Shown piece after piece: positions 32,001 to 41,369 of a DNA stretch of 51,178 bases; positions within the stretch are counted from its first letter, which is position 1, and every line of letters begins with the position of its first letter. The DNA is taken from IMG/VR virus record IMGVR_UViG_3300010430_000066, positions 1-51,178 of that record. One strand, given 5' to 3'. A program made the translations under genes and the position numbers. The notes below the pieces were generated by a model. It saw nothing but the letters and a program-made list of their open reading frames with translations. It was not told the origin of the DNA and searched no databases. This DNA comes from a virus.

Positions 32001-35000
32001 TATATTGAGCTTGGGTATCCAACATTTAAAAATGCCAAAGGCTATGCCGTTGCTGTAGCCAAGAGTTTTATTGATGAGCAAGGCAATAAACGTGATGAGC
32101 CAGTTGATCAGTGGATGATTGTGAAGGATAGAAGGCTTATTGGCGGCTATAGTGATCGTAATCGTGCCATTGATGTTTTGCGTGAAAAGCTTTCTCTGCA
32201 ACCAGAAACAGGTGGAAAACGCAAAACAAAGCTTGATATATGGCAGGTCAGGACTACTGGTGAGATTGTTATTGGTAAAAAGGTTGGTAGTGGTAAGTAT
32301 ATTGATTTGAAAACAGGGTTTTCAGACGTTAAAGAGGCTAGAAAATATCTCAATGATAATGAGGATGCTTTGCTTGTTATGCTTGAGAGTAAGAAAAAAA
32401 TTGCTCCTGTGCGTAAAGCAGAGAATGCGCCGCGTGAGGGGGTGGATAGGCGTATGGGTGAAAACATTACACCAGAAAAGTTCGCACGTGAATTTGGTTT
32501 CAGGGGTGTGCAGTTTGGTAATTATGTTGAGCAATACAAAAGAGCGCAGGATTTGAACGAGTCCTATGATGCTTTGCTTGATATGGCTGATATCATTGGT
32601 GTAGAGGGTCGCGCGCTATCTCTTAACGGTACGCTTGGTCTTGCATTTGGTGCGCGCGGTAAAGGCGCAGCAGGCAGTGGTGGTATTGTTGCTGCTGCAC
32701 ATTATGAGCGCGGCCATGTGGTAATAAATCTTACTAAAAAATCAGGGGCAGGATCGCTTGGCCATGAATGGTGGCATGCTCTTGATAATTACTTTGGTAA
32801 AAAGAATGATAACGGTGATTATCTATCTGAAAAACCAAAGCAGCGTAAGATTGGTAAGAATTACAAGAAAATTGAGGATGCGGATCAGCCTGTGCGTAAA
32901 GAGGTTGTTGATGCATTTAAAGGCGTGATTGATGCCATTAATAAAACTGACATGCGTAAGCGTGCCACAGAGCTAGATAAGAAGCGCACAAAGACATACT
33001 GGACTACTGACCGTGAAATGACAGCGCGCGCATTTGAGTCATATTTAATATACAAGGCTGATCAAAAGGGTGAGCGTAATGATTATCTTGCAAATATTGT
33101 AAAAGAGGACACGTGGAAAGCCTTGATGGAGGGTGAGGACGCATTTCCTTATCTACAGCCGGAAGAGATATCAAACATCGTTGCTCCTGCATTTGATAAC
33201 CTTTTTGATACATTACAAACGCGCGAGACTGATCAAGGTGTGGAGTTTTATCAGCGTGAGGGCGCACAGCCTGCTGACTTTTTGCAATCCGCACTCTTGC
33301 GCGCTGCTCAAAACATCAATCAGCCTAAAGGCACTGGCGATCAAATGCTCTCGATGCTGCGCAAAATGCCCGGCATAAAAGAGGAGGAAATTGCATGGAC
33401 AGGACTTGATGAATTTTTGAAGGGCAAGAAGACAGTCACGAAAGATCAGGTTATATCCTATCTGGATGATAATCAGGTGCAGATTGAAGAGGTTGAGTTA
33501 AACAGTAGCACGGTTTCTGACGAAGATAGCATTCAGTTTGCTTATGAAGATATTAGTGAAAAAATAGATGAGGCAGAAGTTGACGACAAGAAATTGCAGG
33601 CGCTTTTAAAAACTTGGTATTACGATCCAACAAGGGAAAATTGGTCAGCACTAAAAGACAGGCTTGATGGTTTTGGCATTGGTGTTGATTACGATAACTC
33701 TTCATTTTTCTCTGATATAGATGAAACAAAATTCTCACAATATACCCTGCCCGGTGGCGAGAACTACCGTGAGGTATTGCTGACGTTGCCAAACGATGCA
33801 GAAATAGAAGTTCGTCAGGCAGAGGGTAAATACAGGTTGTGGGATAAATCTAAAAAAGATTGGGTTCGCACAAGTGGTGGTAAGCTTATATCTGGATTTG
33901 ATACAAAAGATGAGGCTAATGAGCAAGCGAGAATGCTTGGTGATAATGGCTATAACAGAGACGTGAGAAAGCAGGACTTTACATCGTCACATTATTCACA
34001 TGCTAATATCCTTGCCCACATGCGCCTTAATGACCGCACCGATGCTGATGGTAAGCGTGTTCTGTTCATTGAGGAAATACAATCCGATTGGCATCAGGCT
34101 GGGCGTAAGAAAGGGTATAAGGGCGGGCTAGCAGCTCTGAAAGAAAAAGCTGATATAGCCAAACAGAATTTTGAAAAGTGGCTCAAGGAAAATCCAGACA
34201 AAACGGCTGATGAGTGGAGAGAGAAAAACCCAGAAATGAGTGCAGATTTTGCCGCATATTCGAGCGCAGAGTATAATGAGGCTGGGCGAGTTCCTGATGC
34301 GCCGTTCAAGAAAAACTGGCATGAGATGGCATTCAGGCGCGTTGCACAGATGGCCGCGCAGCAGGGATATGATGCTGTATCATGGACACCGGGCGAGGTG
34401 CAGAATGATCGTTATGATCTGAGAAAGCAAGTCAAGGCTATCGCTTATTGGAAAAATGATATTTACCCAGATAAATACGATATTCGTGTTGATATTATTG
34501 ACTCTATGGATAGTAAACATTTTAGAGAAAAAACAATAGACGATATTGAGGATATTGTTGGAAAAGAAATTGCCCAAAAAATATTAAAAGAAGAAGGTGA
34601 AAAAGTTGATGATAGAATTACAGAAATTTCAGGGGATGGCCTAAAAATAGGCGGCGAAGGCATGAAAGGGTTTTACGATAAAATCCTCAAGAAATATGTT
34701 GAAAAGTTTGGGAAGAAATATGGCGCAAAGGTTGGTGTTACAAGCGTTAATCTTGGAACACAGCAAAAAGAAACACCTTCATGGACAATAGCAGAAACCG
34801 AAACTGTTAATAAACTGGAAGGCAGTCAAGATGTATGGCAAATGCCTATCACCGACAAAATGCGTGAGAGTGCTGTAAAGGGTTTTGAGCTTTTCCAAAA
34901 CGAAGGCGATGCGCGTGGTTCTATTGAGTTTACTCCATCCGGGCAATCCATCATCCGTTTATTTGAGAAAGAAGATTTATCTACATTCATGCATGAGGCA

Positions 35001-38000
35001 GGGCATTTATACTGGCGCGCCATGTCTGAGATTGCAGCGCTTGATAATGCGCCTGAACAGGTTGCACAGGATGTGGCCACAGTGCGTAAATGGGTTGGCG
35101 CAAAAGACGGCGCAACACTGACCGTTGAGCAAGAGGAAAAGATTGCTGATGCGTTTCTGGAATATATCCGTAAGGGTGATGCGCCGAGTGTTGATCTTCA
35201 ATCTGCATTCCAGCGCATGAAGGGCTGGCTTATGCGTATTTATCGCGGTGTGCGTGATACATTACCAAAGATTAATAAAGATATATCTGATGTATTTGAT
35301 CGTATGCTGGCCACGGATGATGCCATTGAGCGTGTACGCACGGAGCCTGCATTTAAAGTGGATGAGGCTATATTGGCGTTATTGCCAAAAGCACAGGCTG
35401 ATCGTATGCGTAAGAAGTATGAAAAGACGCTGGAGCATGCCAAAGAGCGGATCCTGAAAAAAGCAATCAGGCAGGCAGAGGCAAAGGCTACAAAGACATA
35501 TAAGAAAGAGCGCGGTGCTTTGCAGGAGCGCATTACCAAAGAGGTGGAGCAGGAGCGCACCTATGCGGCCATGGATAGAATACTGGAAGAAGGTGGCCTA
35601 TCACGCAAAGGTGTTACGCAGGTGCATGGTAAAGAGGCTGTGCCGTATTTATCGGGGCATGGTGGCCTTGTTAAGAAGGGTGGTCAGCATCCAGATGTGT
35701 ATGCAGACATTTTAGGCTATAGAAATGGCTATGAAATGCTCATGGATTTTATGAATGCTGAGAAAAAGAAAGACCGCATAACGCGCCTGACTGATCAAGC
35801 CATGCTTGAGCGCTATGGAGATATGCTTAATGATGGCTCAATTGACGATGAAGCTATGCGTTTATATCATAACAGGCTACGCAAAGAGGTTATTGCATTG
35901 GAAATGAAGGCTCTTGCAGAGCTTGGCAGTATCCCTGCTCCTGATCCTGATGGCATTGAGGCCGCGGCAATTAAGCTTGTTGGTGATTTAAGTGTTTCCA
36001 AGTTGCAGCCCGGCCGGTATTTACGTGCGGAAAATCGTGCATATTTCGATTACGGCAAAGCGCTGGGGCAGGGTAATTATGCGCGCGCGGCACGCGCAAA
36101 GGCGCAACAGTTGCTTAATCATCACATGTATAAAATGACTGCAGATGCACGTGAAACGGTTGAGAAAAGTGTTAAGGGGTGGAGGCGCTTTGGTCGTCCA
36201 GATAAAAAGATTGCCAAGGCAAAGTCAATTAACATTGATTATGTATATGCAATCAGGGCAATTCTTGCCAGACATGATATTGGGCGTAGTGATTTTGCTT
36301 TTCAGGATTGGTTTGAGCAGTTGCGCGCGGAATCTCCTGACAGTGCGCAGGCGCTTGCGCAATTAATCAACATGAATACAGAGGGTGCAAAGCCTTACAA
36401 AGATTTGAGCGTTGATGAGTTTATGGGCTTAAAGGATTCAATTGAGGGCTTAATTGAGCTTGGCCGCGACACGTTAAAGATTGAGCTTGATGGAAAGCGC
36501 CTTACAGCACGTGAGGCAGCGCAGGCCGCAGCCGATACAATTTACGACAACAACAAAGAACGTGACATGTCAAAACATTATGAGGGCATGATCGACAAAG
36601 CACGTGAGCTTGTTGCCGGGTTTGATTCTTCCGTTACAAGAATGGAGTTTATCCTAAAGGCGATGGAAGGCAATGAGTTAAACGGAACGCTTGCGCAAAT
36701 GTTTATGAATCCGTTGGCCAAGGCTGATGCGCGTGAGCAAGAAATGCACAAAGAGATTGCAGAAAAATTCCGTGAAATCATTGAGAAAAATGGTGGTGTT
36801 GGCAATCGTTGGAAACAGAAAGTCTATGACCAGCGTCTTGATGGCGCGTTTACTGTCAGAAATATTGTGACCATTGCTCTTAATATGGGTAATGAGGGCA
36901 ATCTTGAAAAGCTTCTTGATGGTTATAGCTGGGAATATGCTGATGTTAAGGATTTAGTTGAGCGTTACCTGACAAAAGAAGACATGGACACTGTACAAGA
37001 GATATGGGATTTGATGGAAACCCTGCGTCCTGATTTGCAGCGTGTGCATAAAGAGGTTACAGGATTCCCGATGGAAATTGTGAAGGCGCAGCCTCTTGAG
37101 ACAAAATGGGGAACATACAAGGGCGGTTATTTTCCTGTGGTTTATGATATTAAGCGCTCTGATATCGGCGCGCGCAATGCGGAGGATGTTTCCGTATTTG
37201 AAAGCAATTTCACTATACCGAGTGTTGGTAAGGGCATGACAAAGAGCAGGTCAACTTTTTCTGCACCTGTAGACCTTGATTTTGAATCAATCGTTTCCGG
37301 GCATTTTGCAAAAACCATTCACCTCATCACACATGGGACTGCAGTCAAAGATTTAAACCGCGTTATTATGAATCCTATATTTAAAGATGCGATTATTAAA
37401 ACGGCTGGTGTGCAGGTATATAATCAGTTTAAGCCATGGTTACAGGCCGTTGCTGCTAATCGCGTGTATGATAATCCTGTAAAAGCGCAGGACAAGGTTG
37501 TGCGGCATTTGCGCGTGGCCACAACAAATCTGTTCCTTGGTTTTTCCGTCACCACAGGTATTAAACAGACACTTGGTATGACGGCAACATATGCCGCGGT
37601 TCTGCGTGGTGAGGTATCGCAAAAGAATTTCTTTAAATCATTGCGCCAGTATTATACTGCGCCTGCATCTATGTCTAAGTTTGTGATGGAAAATTCTGCG
37701 GAAATGCAGGGGCGCATCAGAAAAATGGATGCAAATGTGGCCATGGTTATGTCCAGTGTTTCAAAATTGAACACGACCTATGACAAGGTGATGTATGCAG
37801 GTATGGCCTTTAACAGTTATTCACAGATGTACACTGTGGACATGCCTACGTGGATTGCCGGGTATAATCAAGCTATGGATAAGTATAACGGCAATCATGA
37901 ACAGGCCGTGAATTATGCGGATGCTCTTGTGCGTCAAACACAGGGTAGTGGTGCGGTTAAAGACTTGTCAGTTTTCCAGCGCGGTACAGAGACAGAAAAA

Positions 38001-38504
38001 GCAGCGTGGGCAATGTTTGGTACTTATATCATTGGTGTGCTTTATCCAAAACTGAGAGAGCTTGGTATTGATACATCACGCGGTAATGTGGCACGTAGTG
38101 CAATGTCTCTTACGTCTCTGCTCTTTGTTCCTGCAATTCTTGAGGGGCTGATGAGTGACCCACCGGAAGACGATGAGGGATTGCTTGAGTGGACATTGCT
38201 TAAATCCATGCTGTATGGCGCGTCTTCATTACCGATTATCGGCGGTATTGTGCAGGGGTATGCAGGTGATTTTGGTTATTCCATGTCAGCTATTGAATCT
38301 CCTATTAACATGATGATTAACAATGTTAAGAGCGATGATCCTGAAAAGTTTACAAAGGGGCTGGTTGTTGGCCTTGGTATTGCTACAAAGCTTCCTGTGT
38401 ATAAGCCGTATCAGGCGCTTGATGAGTTGATTGATCAGGCTTCTGGTCAGGAGGATGTAAATATTCCAGAGCTTTTACAGGTGGTGAAGGATAGTGATAG
38501 ATAG
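29043..38504 (+). CDS. Giant polyvalent internal virion protein (LPD5/LPD1 metallopeptidase-type, 3153 aa)
   Basis: 3153 residues; occupies the place of T7 gp16 at the end of the ejection-protein series. A Gly/Ala-rich hydrophobic stretch lies at about 180-235. An LPD5-like region begins near 870 (ISGARKHEYTEKL); an LPD1-like region near 1148-1300 contains FRGVQFGNY, SLNGTLGLAFGARG and GSLGHEWWHALDNYF with zinc motif H1241-E-x-x-H1245. A third block around 1676 has IEEIQSDWHQAGR. A second zinc motif H1984-EAG-H1988 follows in TFMHEAGHLYWRA. Long coiled regions and a C-terminal hydrophobic part ending LPVYKPYQAL resemble PLxRFG-type phage proteins. Likely ejected into the host with the DNA; anti-defence effector functions are inferred from the polyvalent-protein family. 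Confidence 0.9.
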   Translation: MSDSYNAQYFSDIAIDENQSKAQQARRVVLSSSGEDAEKAAKATNLAQDLGVPKQAVQYDLEHYEREKNFSADYFTKLGSDYPTMIDFVSDPDNASIVHDDMTYLEKTAKTLVQVPGQVKEGYYDVYLGNLRNKQLYGAASEQEIAYANELSQRERVAAEPTGFISDTALKVAQQVPILGEVGLEAGAYSVAGGATALGVGMITAPVIPEEIVTVPMAMRAGGAYGAFNASRRLEGGLAFDEFLSFKDADGQPLDENVARGAAMIVGITNGAVELIPLKKLAETVPGIEKLSQYFTKDGLKEALKYPSVREALSDIGQRYAKAIVAEGSTEIAQEAMTMYTGELIKAIDDGDFEALSVEEQVERLAEAGKSGMQVAAGLGLPGSAVRAGKVIAEQTGQPNPMNVAEYVRNARDTLANSDGKLMTRSKPKMREYIDGLTEGQTFYLDAGATSALYQKMSEEQKQQIINAIPDFEASLDGAVRTKDSFEIPAADFFTYIQPFDEEGVLDEYVTLSPEHYSAADLNEIDEMISDLMDEAQALEEQQTDGDVVENNIYQQLLQNFNGRKAPSGRVDVARLMSQNPRAFYETMLERSNQDPRVKEILDRLVRDIVIRRQVPNLERVLKIDELDLTLDRVRDRAARRAAAQESGQSPDMFGRVKTKKKKGKAKPTPVISWLGKRVGLRPGGAAARELAAMDITPKSHPRLFKTKGIGSVDNIPAAEFNEEIGNQVGLIAQEDENGYVDQGWLLEQMRNESFGEGALTQEQRDAEAEQAYLDDIEQVMQMVGVDLDMPNADIKEQLQRYQDDLGQVVEQESQQEIVNKATDTPQQAEQLTEKVEKVKQEEATQEQFEPEKKPEPIQPDKPIEDFGEEISGARKHEYTEKLSKALPEDVKDFTLSKIFPEPDYDKMIADGVDVRILAAVKAMRDRIPSKPRKKWKLERWADELKIMRAFSIDLIDGSVSIDDLLKKMDSPEFKTLSDIKEDIELYIELGYPTFKNAKGYAVAVAKSFIDEQGNKRDEPVDQWMIVKDRRLIGGYSDRNRAIDVLREKLSLQPETGGKRKTKLDIWQVRTTGEIVIGKKVGSGKYIDLKTGFSDVKEARKYLNDNEDALLVMLESKKKIAPVRKAENAPREGVDRRMGENITPEKFAREFGFRGVQFGNYVEQYKRAQDLNESYDALLDMADIIGVEGRALSLNGTLGLAFGARGKGAAGSGGIVAAAHYERGHVVINLTKKSGAGSLGHEWWHALDNYFGKKNDNGDYLSEKPKQRKIGKNYKKIEDADQPVRKEVVDAFKGVIDAINKTDMRKRATELDKKRTKTYWTTDREMTARAFESYLIYKADQKGERNDYLANIVKEDTWKALMEGEDAFPYLQPEEISNIVAPAFDNLFDTLQTRETDQGVEFYQREGAQPADFLQSALLRAAQNINQPKGTGDQMLSMLRKMPGIKEEEIAWTGLDEFLKGKKTVTKDQVISYLDDNQVQIEEVELNSSTVSDEDSIQFAYEDISEKIDEAEVDDKKLQALLKTWYYDPTRENWSALKDRLDGFGIGVDYDNSSFFSDIDETKFSQYTLPGGENYREVLLTLPNDAEIEVRQAEGKYRLWDKSKKDWVRTSGGKLISGFDTKDEANEQARMLGDNGYNRDVRKQDFTSSHYSHANILAHMRLNDRTDADGKRVLFIEEIQSDWHQAGRKKGYKGGLAALKEKADIAKQNFEKWLKENPDKTADEWREKNPEMSADFAAYSSAEYNEAGRVPDAPFKKNWHEMAFRRVAQMAAQQGYDAVSWTPGEVQNDRYDLRKQVKAIAYWKNDIYPDKYDIRVDIIDSMDSKHFREKTIDDIEDIVGKEIAQKILKEEGEKVDDRITEISGDGLKIGGEGMKGFYDKILKKYVEKFGKKYGAKVGVTSVNLGTQQKETPSWTIAETETVNKLEGSQDVWQMPITDKMRESAVKGFELFQNEGDARGSIEFTPSGQSIIRLFEKEDLSTFMHEAGHLYWRAMSEIAALDNAPEQVAQDVATVRKWVGAKDGATLTVEQEEKIADAFLEYIRKGDAPSVDLQSAFQRMKGWLMRIYRGVRDTLPKINKDISDVFDRMLATDDAIERVRTEPAFKVDEAILALLPKAQADRMRKKYEKTLEHAKERILKKAIRQAEAKATKTYKKERGALQERITKEVEQERTYAAMDRILEEGGLSRKGVTQVHGKEAVPYLSGHGGLVKKGGQHPDVYADILGYRNGYEMLMDFMNAEKKKDRITRLTDQAMLERYGDMLNDGSIDDEAMRLYHNRLRKEVIALEMKALAELGSIPAPDPDGIEAAAIKLVGDLSVSKLQPGRYLRAENRAYFDYGKALGQGNYARAARAKAQQLLNHHMYKMTADARETVEKSVKGWRRFGRPDKKIAKAKSINIDYVYAIRAILARHDIGRSDFAFQDWFEQLRAESPDSAQALAQLINMNTEGAKPYKDLSVDEFMGLKDSIEGLIELGRDTLKIELDGKRLTAREAAQAAADTIYDNNKERDMSKHYEGMIDKARELVAGFDSSVTRMEFILKAMEGNELNGTLAQMFMNPLAKADAREQEMHKEIAEKFREIIEKNGGVGNRWKQKVYDQRLDGAFTVRNIVTIALNMGNEGNLEKLLDGYSWEYADVKDLVERYLTKEDMDTVQEIWDLMETLRPDLQRVHKEVTGFPMEIVKAQPLETKWGTYKGGYFPVVYDIKRSDIGARNAEDVSVFESNFTIPSVGKGMTKSRSTFSAPVDLDFESIVSGHFAKTIHLITHGTAVKDLNRVIMNPIFKDAIIKTAGVQVYNQFKPWLQAVAANRVYDNPVKAQDKVVRHLRVATTNLFLGFSVTTGIKQTLGMTATYAAVLRGEVSQKNFFKSLRQYYTAPASMSKFVMENSAEMQGRIRKMDANVAMVMSSVSKLNTTYDKVMYAGMAFNSYSQMYTVDMPTWIAGYNQAMDKYNGNHEQAVNYADALVRQTQGSGAVKDLSVFQRGTETEKAAWAMFGTYIIGVLYPKLRELGIDTSRGNVARSAMSLTSLLFVPAILEGLMSDPPEDDEGLLEWTLLKSMLYGASSLPIIGGIVQGYAGDFGYSMSAIESPINMMINNVKSDDPEKFTKGLVVGLGIATKLPVYKPYQALDELIDQASGQEDVNIPELLQVVKDSDR

Positions 38505-38552
38505 GGATAATTCTGATATAGTGTATAACTCTAATGGTGAGGAAATCATAAA

Positions 38553-39776
38553 ATGACAGTAACGGACAGAATAAACGGACTTAATCAAGGCGTGGCGTAT
38601 AAAGCGCCTGTGCGTGTGGCCACCACAGCAAACATTACTCTGTCAGGTGAGCAAACAATTGATGGTGTGGCCGTAGTTGCCAATGATCGTGTGCTGGTTA
38701 AAAATCAGGATGATGCAAAAGAGAATGGTATTTATATTGCCTCTGCCTCTGCATGGTCGCGGTCTGCTGATTTTGATGGTTCGCGTGATGTTACGGAAGG
38801 CACATTGTTTATGGTGCTGTATGGTTCAACATCAGCGGGTTATTTATATAAGCTGACCACCACCACGGATCCTGTGGATTTTGGTGTTGATGATATTACT
38901 TTTAGTATTGCGCTTGATCTGTCTGCAATATCAGGCATTACCGCTTATGGATTGTCTGTTATTGCGCTTGCAAATGTTGCGGCAAACAGAGATTTGCTTG
39001 GCATTAAGCTTCATAAATTTGATGCTACTGCTGCTCCTACAGTGAATGATGATAGTGGTGATGGATATGATATTGGTTCACAGTGGTATGATGCCACAAA
39101 TGACGATATGTATTACTGTCTTGATCCTTCATTGGGCGCAGCGGTTTGGCAGCAGGGCGATGTTGTGGCGGCTGATTTGGGTAGTGCCGCTTTAGCTACA
39201 TTGATTGATGATGATACTTTTGCAACTGCAACGTCTTCAAATCTTGCGAGTGCAGAAAGTACAAAAGCACTTGTTGACAATTCTATTGCCGCAATATTAA
39301 CAGAAGAAACGGAACAGATTGCGGTAGGCACAGAAACAGAATTTGATTTTACAGGCATTCCATCTGGAACAAAACGCATCACAATCAGCTTTTATGATGT
39401 TCAGCTTGGAACAGATGATTTGCTTGTCCAAATTGGTGATAGCGGCGGGATTGAAGCAGCAGGATATGTAAGCATGTCCGGGCAAACTAGAAATTCTGTA
39501 AGCGGTATTGTATCAGATGTTACAGATGGGTTTCATATTGAATGTGAAAACACAGGCGATGAAATAACAGGGCATATGGTATTAACCCGCATGAATGGCG
39601 ATGGTGATAAATGGGTTGCCAGTCATGTTGTTGGGATAGCTACAACAGGAACAGAGCGTACAGTAATGGGTGGAGGTTATAAAACTCTAAGTGCAGAATT
39701 AGATCGAGTGCGCGTAACAAGAAGCAATTCAGATACTTTTGGTGCTGGTTCCGCTGTAAACATAATGTATGAATAG
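38553..39776 (+). CDS. Tail fibre protein with conserved N-terminal attachment domain
   Basis: 407 residues. The N-terminal 115 residues (YKAPVRVATTANITLSGEQTIDGVAVVANDRVLVKNQDDAKENGIYIASASAWSRSADFDGSRDVTEGTLFMVLYGST) are the common phage fibre/collar attachment module. A short helix-rich neck (DDDTFATATSSNLASAESTKALVDNSIAAIL) precedes a beta-rich C-terminal head (TKRITISFYDVQLGTDDLLVQIGDSGGIEAAGYVSMSGQ) that is probably receptor-specific. It is a second host-range candidate besides the 11.4-14.5 kb block. Confidence 0.85.
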   Translation: MTVTDRINGLNQGVAYKAPVRVATTANITLSGEQTIDGVAVVANDRVLVKNQDDAKENGIYIASASAWSRSADFDGSRDVTEGTLFMVLYGSTSAGYLYKLTTTTDPVDFGVDDITFSIALDLSAISGITAYGLSVIALANVAANRDLLGIKLHKFDATAAPTVNDDSGDGYDIGSQWYDATNDDMYYCLDPSLGAAVWQQGDVVAADLGSAALATLIDDDTFATATSSNLASAESTKALVDNSIAAILTEETEQIAVGTETEFDFTGIPSGTKRITISFYDVQLGTDDLLVQIGDSGGIEAAGYVSMSGQTRNSVSGIVSDVTDGFHIECENTGDEITGHMVLTRMNGDGDKWVASHVVGIATTGTERTVMGGGYKTLSAELDRVRVTRSNSDTFGAGSAVNIMYE

Positions 39777-39787
39777 GGTGGCATAAT

Positions 39788-40363
39788 TTGGAATATTTAT
39801 TACTTTTTGTTTTTAGTATTGCAGGCGCAGCGATATCACGTCTGCATGGTGGAGGGTTTATAAAAGGCGTGCCAAAGGTGGTGCGCAATCTTTTGTGGTG
39901 CATCCCTCTGGCGTGTGCTGCTGCTTATATATTTTATGATAATGGCCATGACTGGTTAGGAATTGTATCTGCTGCTATGGCTACGGCAGGATTTTGCTTT
40001 CTTGGTAAAACAACGGGTCATGGTGGTGGCATGGATTTGGGTTCTTATCCTGATGTTCCGGGTGATTCTCGCGAGATTGAAAAACTTGAGTATTTAATTT
40101 ATCCGCTATATGGAAAAATTAATGTGTACTGGTATGATGCTCTATTGCTTGCAATAACAGGGCTTGCGGGGGTTTCTGGTGTGGTGTTGGCTTTATGTTT
40201 TACACAGCCTCTTGCTGCACTAATAGTGGGTATATCTGGTATTATGAAATCACTTGCATATATAATCGGATGGAAAGTGTCTGATCGTTATGCCACAGAG
40301 ATTGGTGAAACACTGACAGGATTATTTGCATATGCAGCTGTTGCATGTGTTTTATGGCTATAA
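39788..40363 (+). CDS. Polytopic membrane protein preceding the lysis genes
   Basis: 191 residues from a TTG at 39788, with AGGGTGG upstream. Hydrophobic segments near 1-17, 33-50, 57-72, 113-140, 142-160 and 176-191. A His/Gly-rich loop HGGGFIKGVPKVVRN and TTGHGGGMDLGSYPD are conserved-looking features of a small phage membrane protein family often found near lysis genes. A holin or antiholin role is possible but unproven. Confidence 0.72.
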   Translation: MEYLLLFVFSIAGAAISRLHGGGFIKGVPKVVRNLLWCIPLACAAAYIFYDNGHDWLGIVSAAMATAGFCFLGKTTGHGGGMDLGSYPDVPGDSREIEKLEYLIYPLYGKINVYWYDALLLAITGLAGVSGVVLALCFTQPLAALIVGISGIMKSLAYIIGWKVSDRYATEIGETLTGLFAYAAVACVLWL

Positions 40364-40378
40364 ACAGGAAAGAGCAGT

Positions 40379-41155
40379 ATGTTAAAAATCTTGGAAGTTA
40401 TTAAGAAACATGAATCAGGAAATGATTACAACGTGGTTTATGGTGGTGGTAAAATACCGCTTACTAAAATGACCATTGGCGATGTTCTGGATATGCAGGA
40501 CGGTCTTGAGAAGGCGGGTGTTAAATCAACTGCGGCCGGAGCATATCAGATTATTAATGATACGCTTATGGGTCTTTTAAAGTTTGATCAATTTGACAGA
40601 GACATGTTGTTTGATGAAAAAACACAGGATGACCTTGCGCTTGCTCTTTTGCAGGGGCGTGGTTTTCTTGATTTTTTGCAGGGTAATAAGAATATTTCTG
40701 AAACAGTTAACAATTTGAGTATGGAATGGGCTTCACTGCCGAAAGATGCAGGCGGCAAGAGCTATTATGATGGTGATGGATTAAACAAGGCACACGCCAC
40801 ATATGATGAGGTTGTGCAGGCCTTAATTCACGATAAAGAAACCCTAATGGAGGATGCTGATATGGCAAACGAAGAAATAGAAAAAGTAAAGGCGCAGGCT
40901 TCTGAGCCTGTGAAATCTGGAAACACAACGTCTGAATATGTGTTGAATGTTGTGGTTACTATTTTGGCGGCAATCGGAATGGGTCTTATGGCCGTTGCGG
41001 AGCATTTTGGTTTAAGCATATCACCTGAAACCATTATTGGTGGCATTGTTATGCTTGGCGGTATGGCCATGAAATATACGCATGATCGTACAGGCCTTAA
41101 AATCGAAGATGCAAAGCTAAAAGCAGAGCTTGTGCGCATTATTAATAAAGAATAA
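40379..41155 (+). CDS. Lambda R-type lytic transglycosylase fused to a two-segment holin-like domain
   Basis: 258 residues. About 1-155 match lambda endolysin R: EVIKKHESGNDY with likely catalytic Glu12, KSTAAGAYQI (R has STGAGRYQL), DLALALLQGRG and MEWASLP (R has IWASLP). It cleaves glycan strands of peptidoglycan. There is no signal peptide at the N-terminus. The C-terminal 80 residues hold two membrane helices (about 185-208 and 213-231) joined by a short turn and a charged tail, like a class II holin. A strong internal ribosome site before Met162 suggests that this part is also made separately. Confidence 0.88.
   Translation: MLKILEVIKKHESGNDYNVVYGGGKIPLTKMTIGDVLDMQDGLEKAGVKSTAAGAYQIINDTLMGLLKFDQFDRDMLFDEKTQDDLALALLQGRGFLDFLQGNKNISETVNNLSMEWASLPKDAGGKSYYDGDGLNKAHATYDEVVQALIHDKETLMEDADMANEEIEKVKAQASEPVKSGNTTSEYVLNVVVTILAAIGMGLMAVAEHFGLSISPETIIGGIVMLGGMAMKYTHDRTGLKIEDAKLKAELVRIINKE
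40862..41155 (+). CDS. Putative internally initiated holin (97 aa, nested in frame)
   Basis: The ATG at 40862 is codon 162 of the transglycosylase gene and in its frame. GGAGG at 40849-40853 lies eight bases upstream, an ideal spacing. The product starts MANEEIEKVKA, then two membrane helices (YVLNVVVTILAAIGMGLMAVA and TIIGGIVMLGGMAM) and ends with a charged tail, the pattern of a two-segment holin. The same coding region would yield a fused membrane-tethered enzyme and a free holin. In-frame nested translation is an inference from the ribosome site. Confidence 0.62.
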   Translation: MANEEIEKVKAQASEPVKSGNTTSEYVLNVVVTILAAIGMGLMAVAEHFGLSISPETIIGGIVMLGGMAMKYTHDRTGLKIEDAKLKAELVRIINKE

Positions 41156-41159
41156 TGCC

Positions 41160-41369
41160 ATGATAACAGGATCCACACTTACATTTATTGGTGGCCTTAT
41201 CGGGGTTGCGCTTGCAATCCTCAAGGCCATTAATTGGATACAGGGGAAGAAAAATGCAGAATTACGTCAAGCCGTTGAGAAAGCGCGCAGGCTTTCTAAC
41301 CGTTCTCGCACTAAGCGTGGTGCTATTATCAAGCTGCGCAAATGGCGTGAAAAGCAATCTGATCGTTAG
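41160..41369 (+). CDS. Inner-membrane spanin-like protein (Rz-like)
   Basis: 69 residues from the ATG at 41160, just after the transglycosylase stop. One N-terminal hydrophobic segment (LTFIGGLIGVALAILKAINWI), then a basic helical region (KKNAELRQAVEKARRLSNRSRTKRGAIIKLRKWREK). A lipoprotein gene overlaps it in another frame, as in the lambda Rz/Rz1 arrangement. The periplasmic part is short for an i-spanin, so partner contact may depend on the longer lipoprotein. Confidence 0.75.
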   Translation: MITGSTLTFIGGLIGVALAILKAINWIQGKKNAELRQAVEKARRLSNRSRTKRGAIIKLRKWREKQSDR

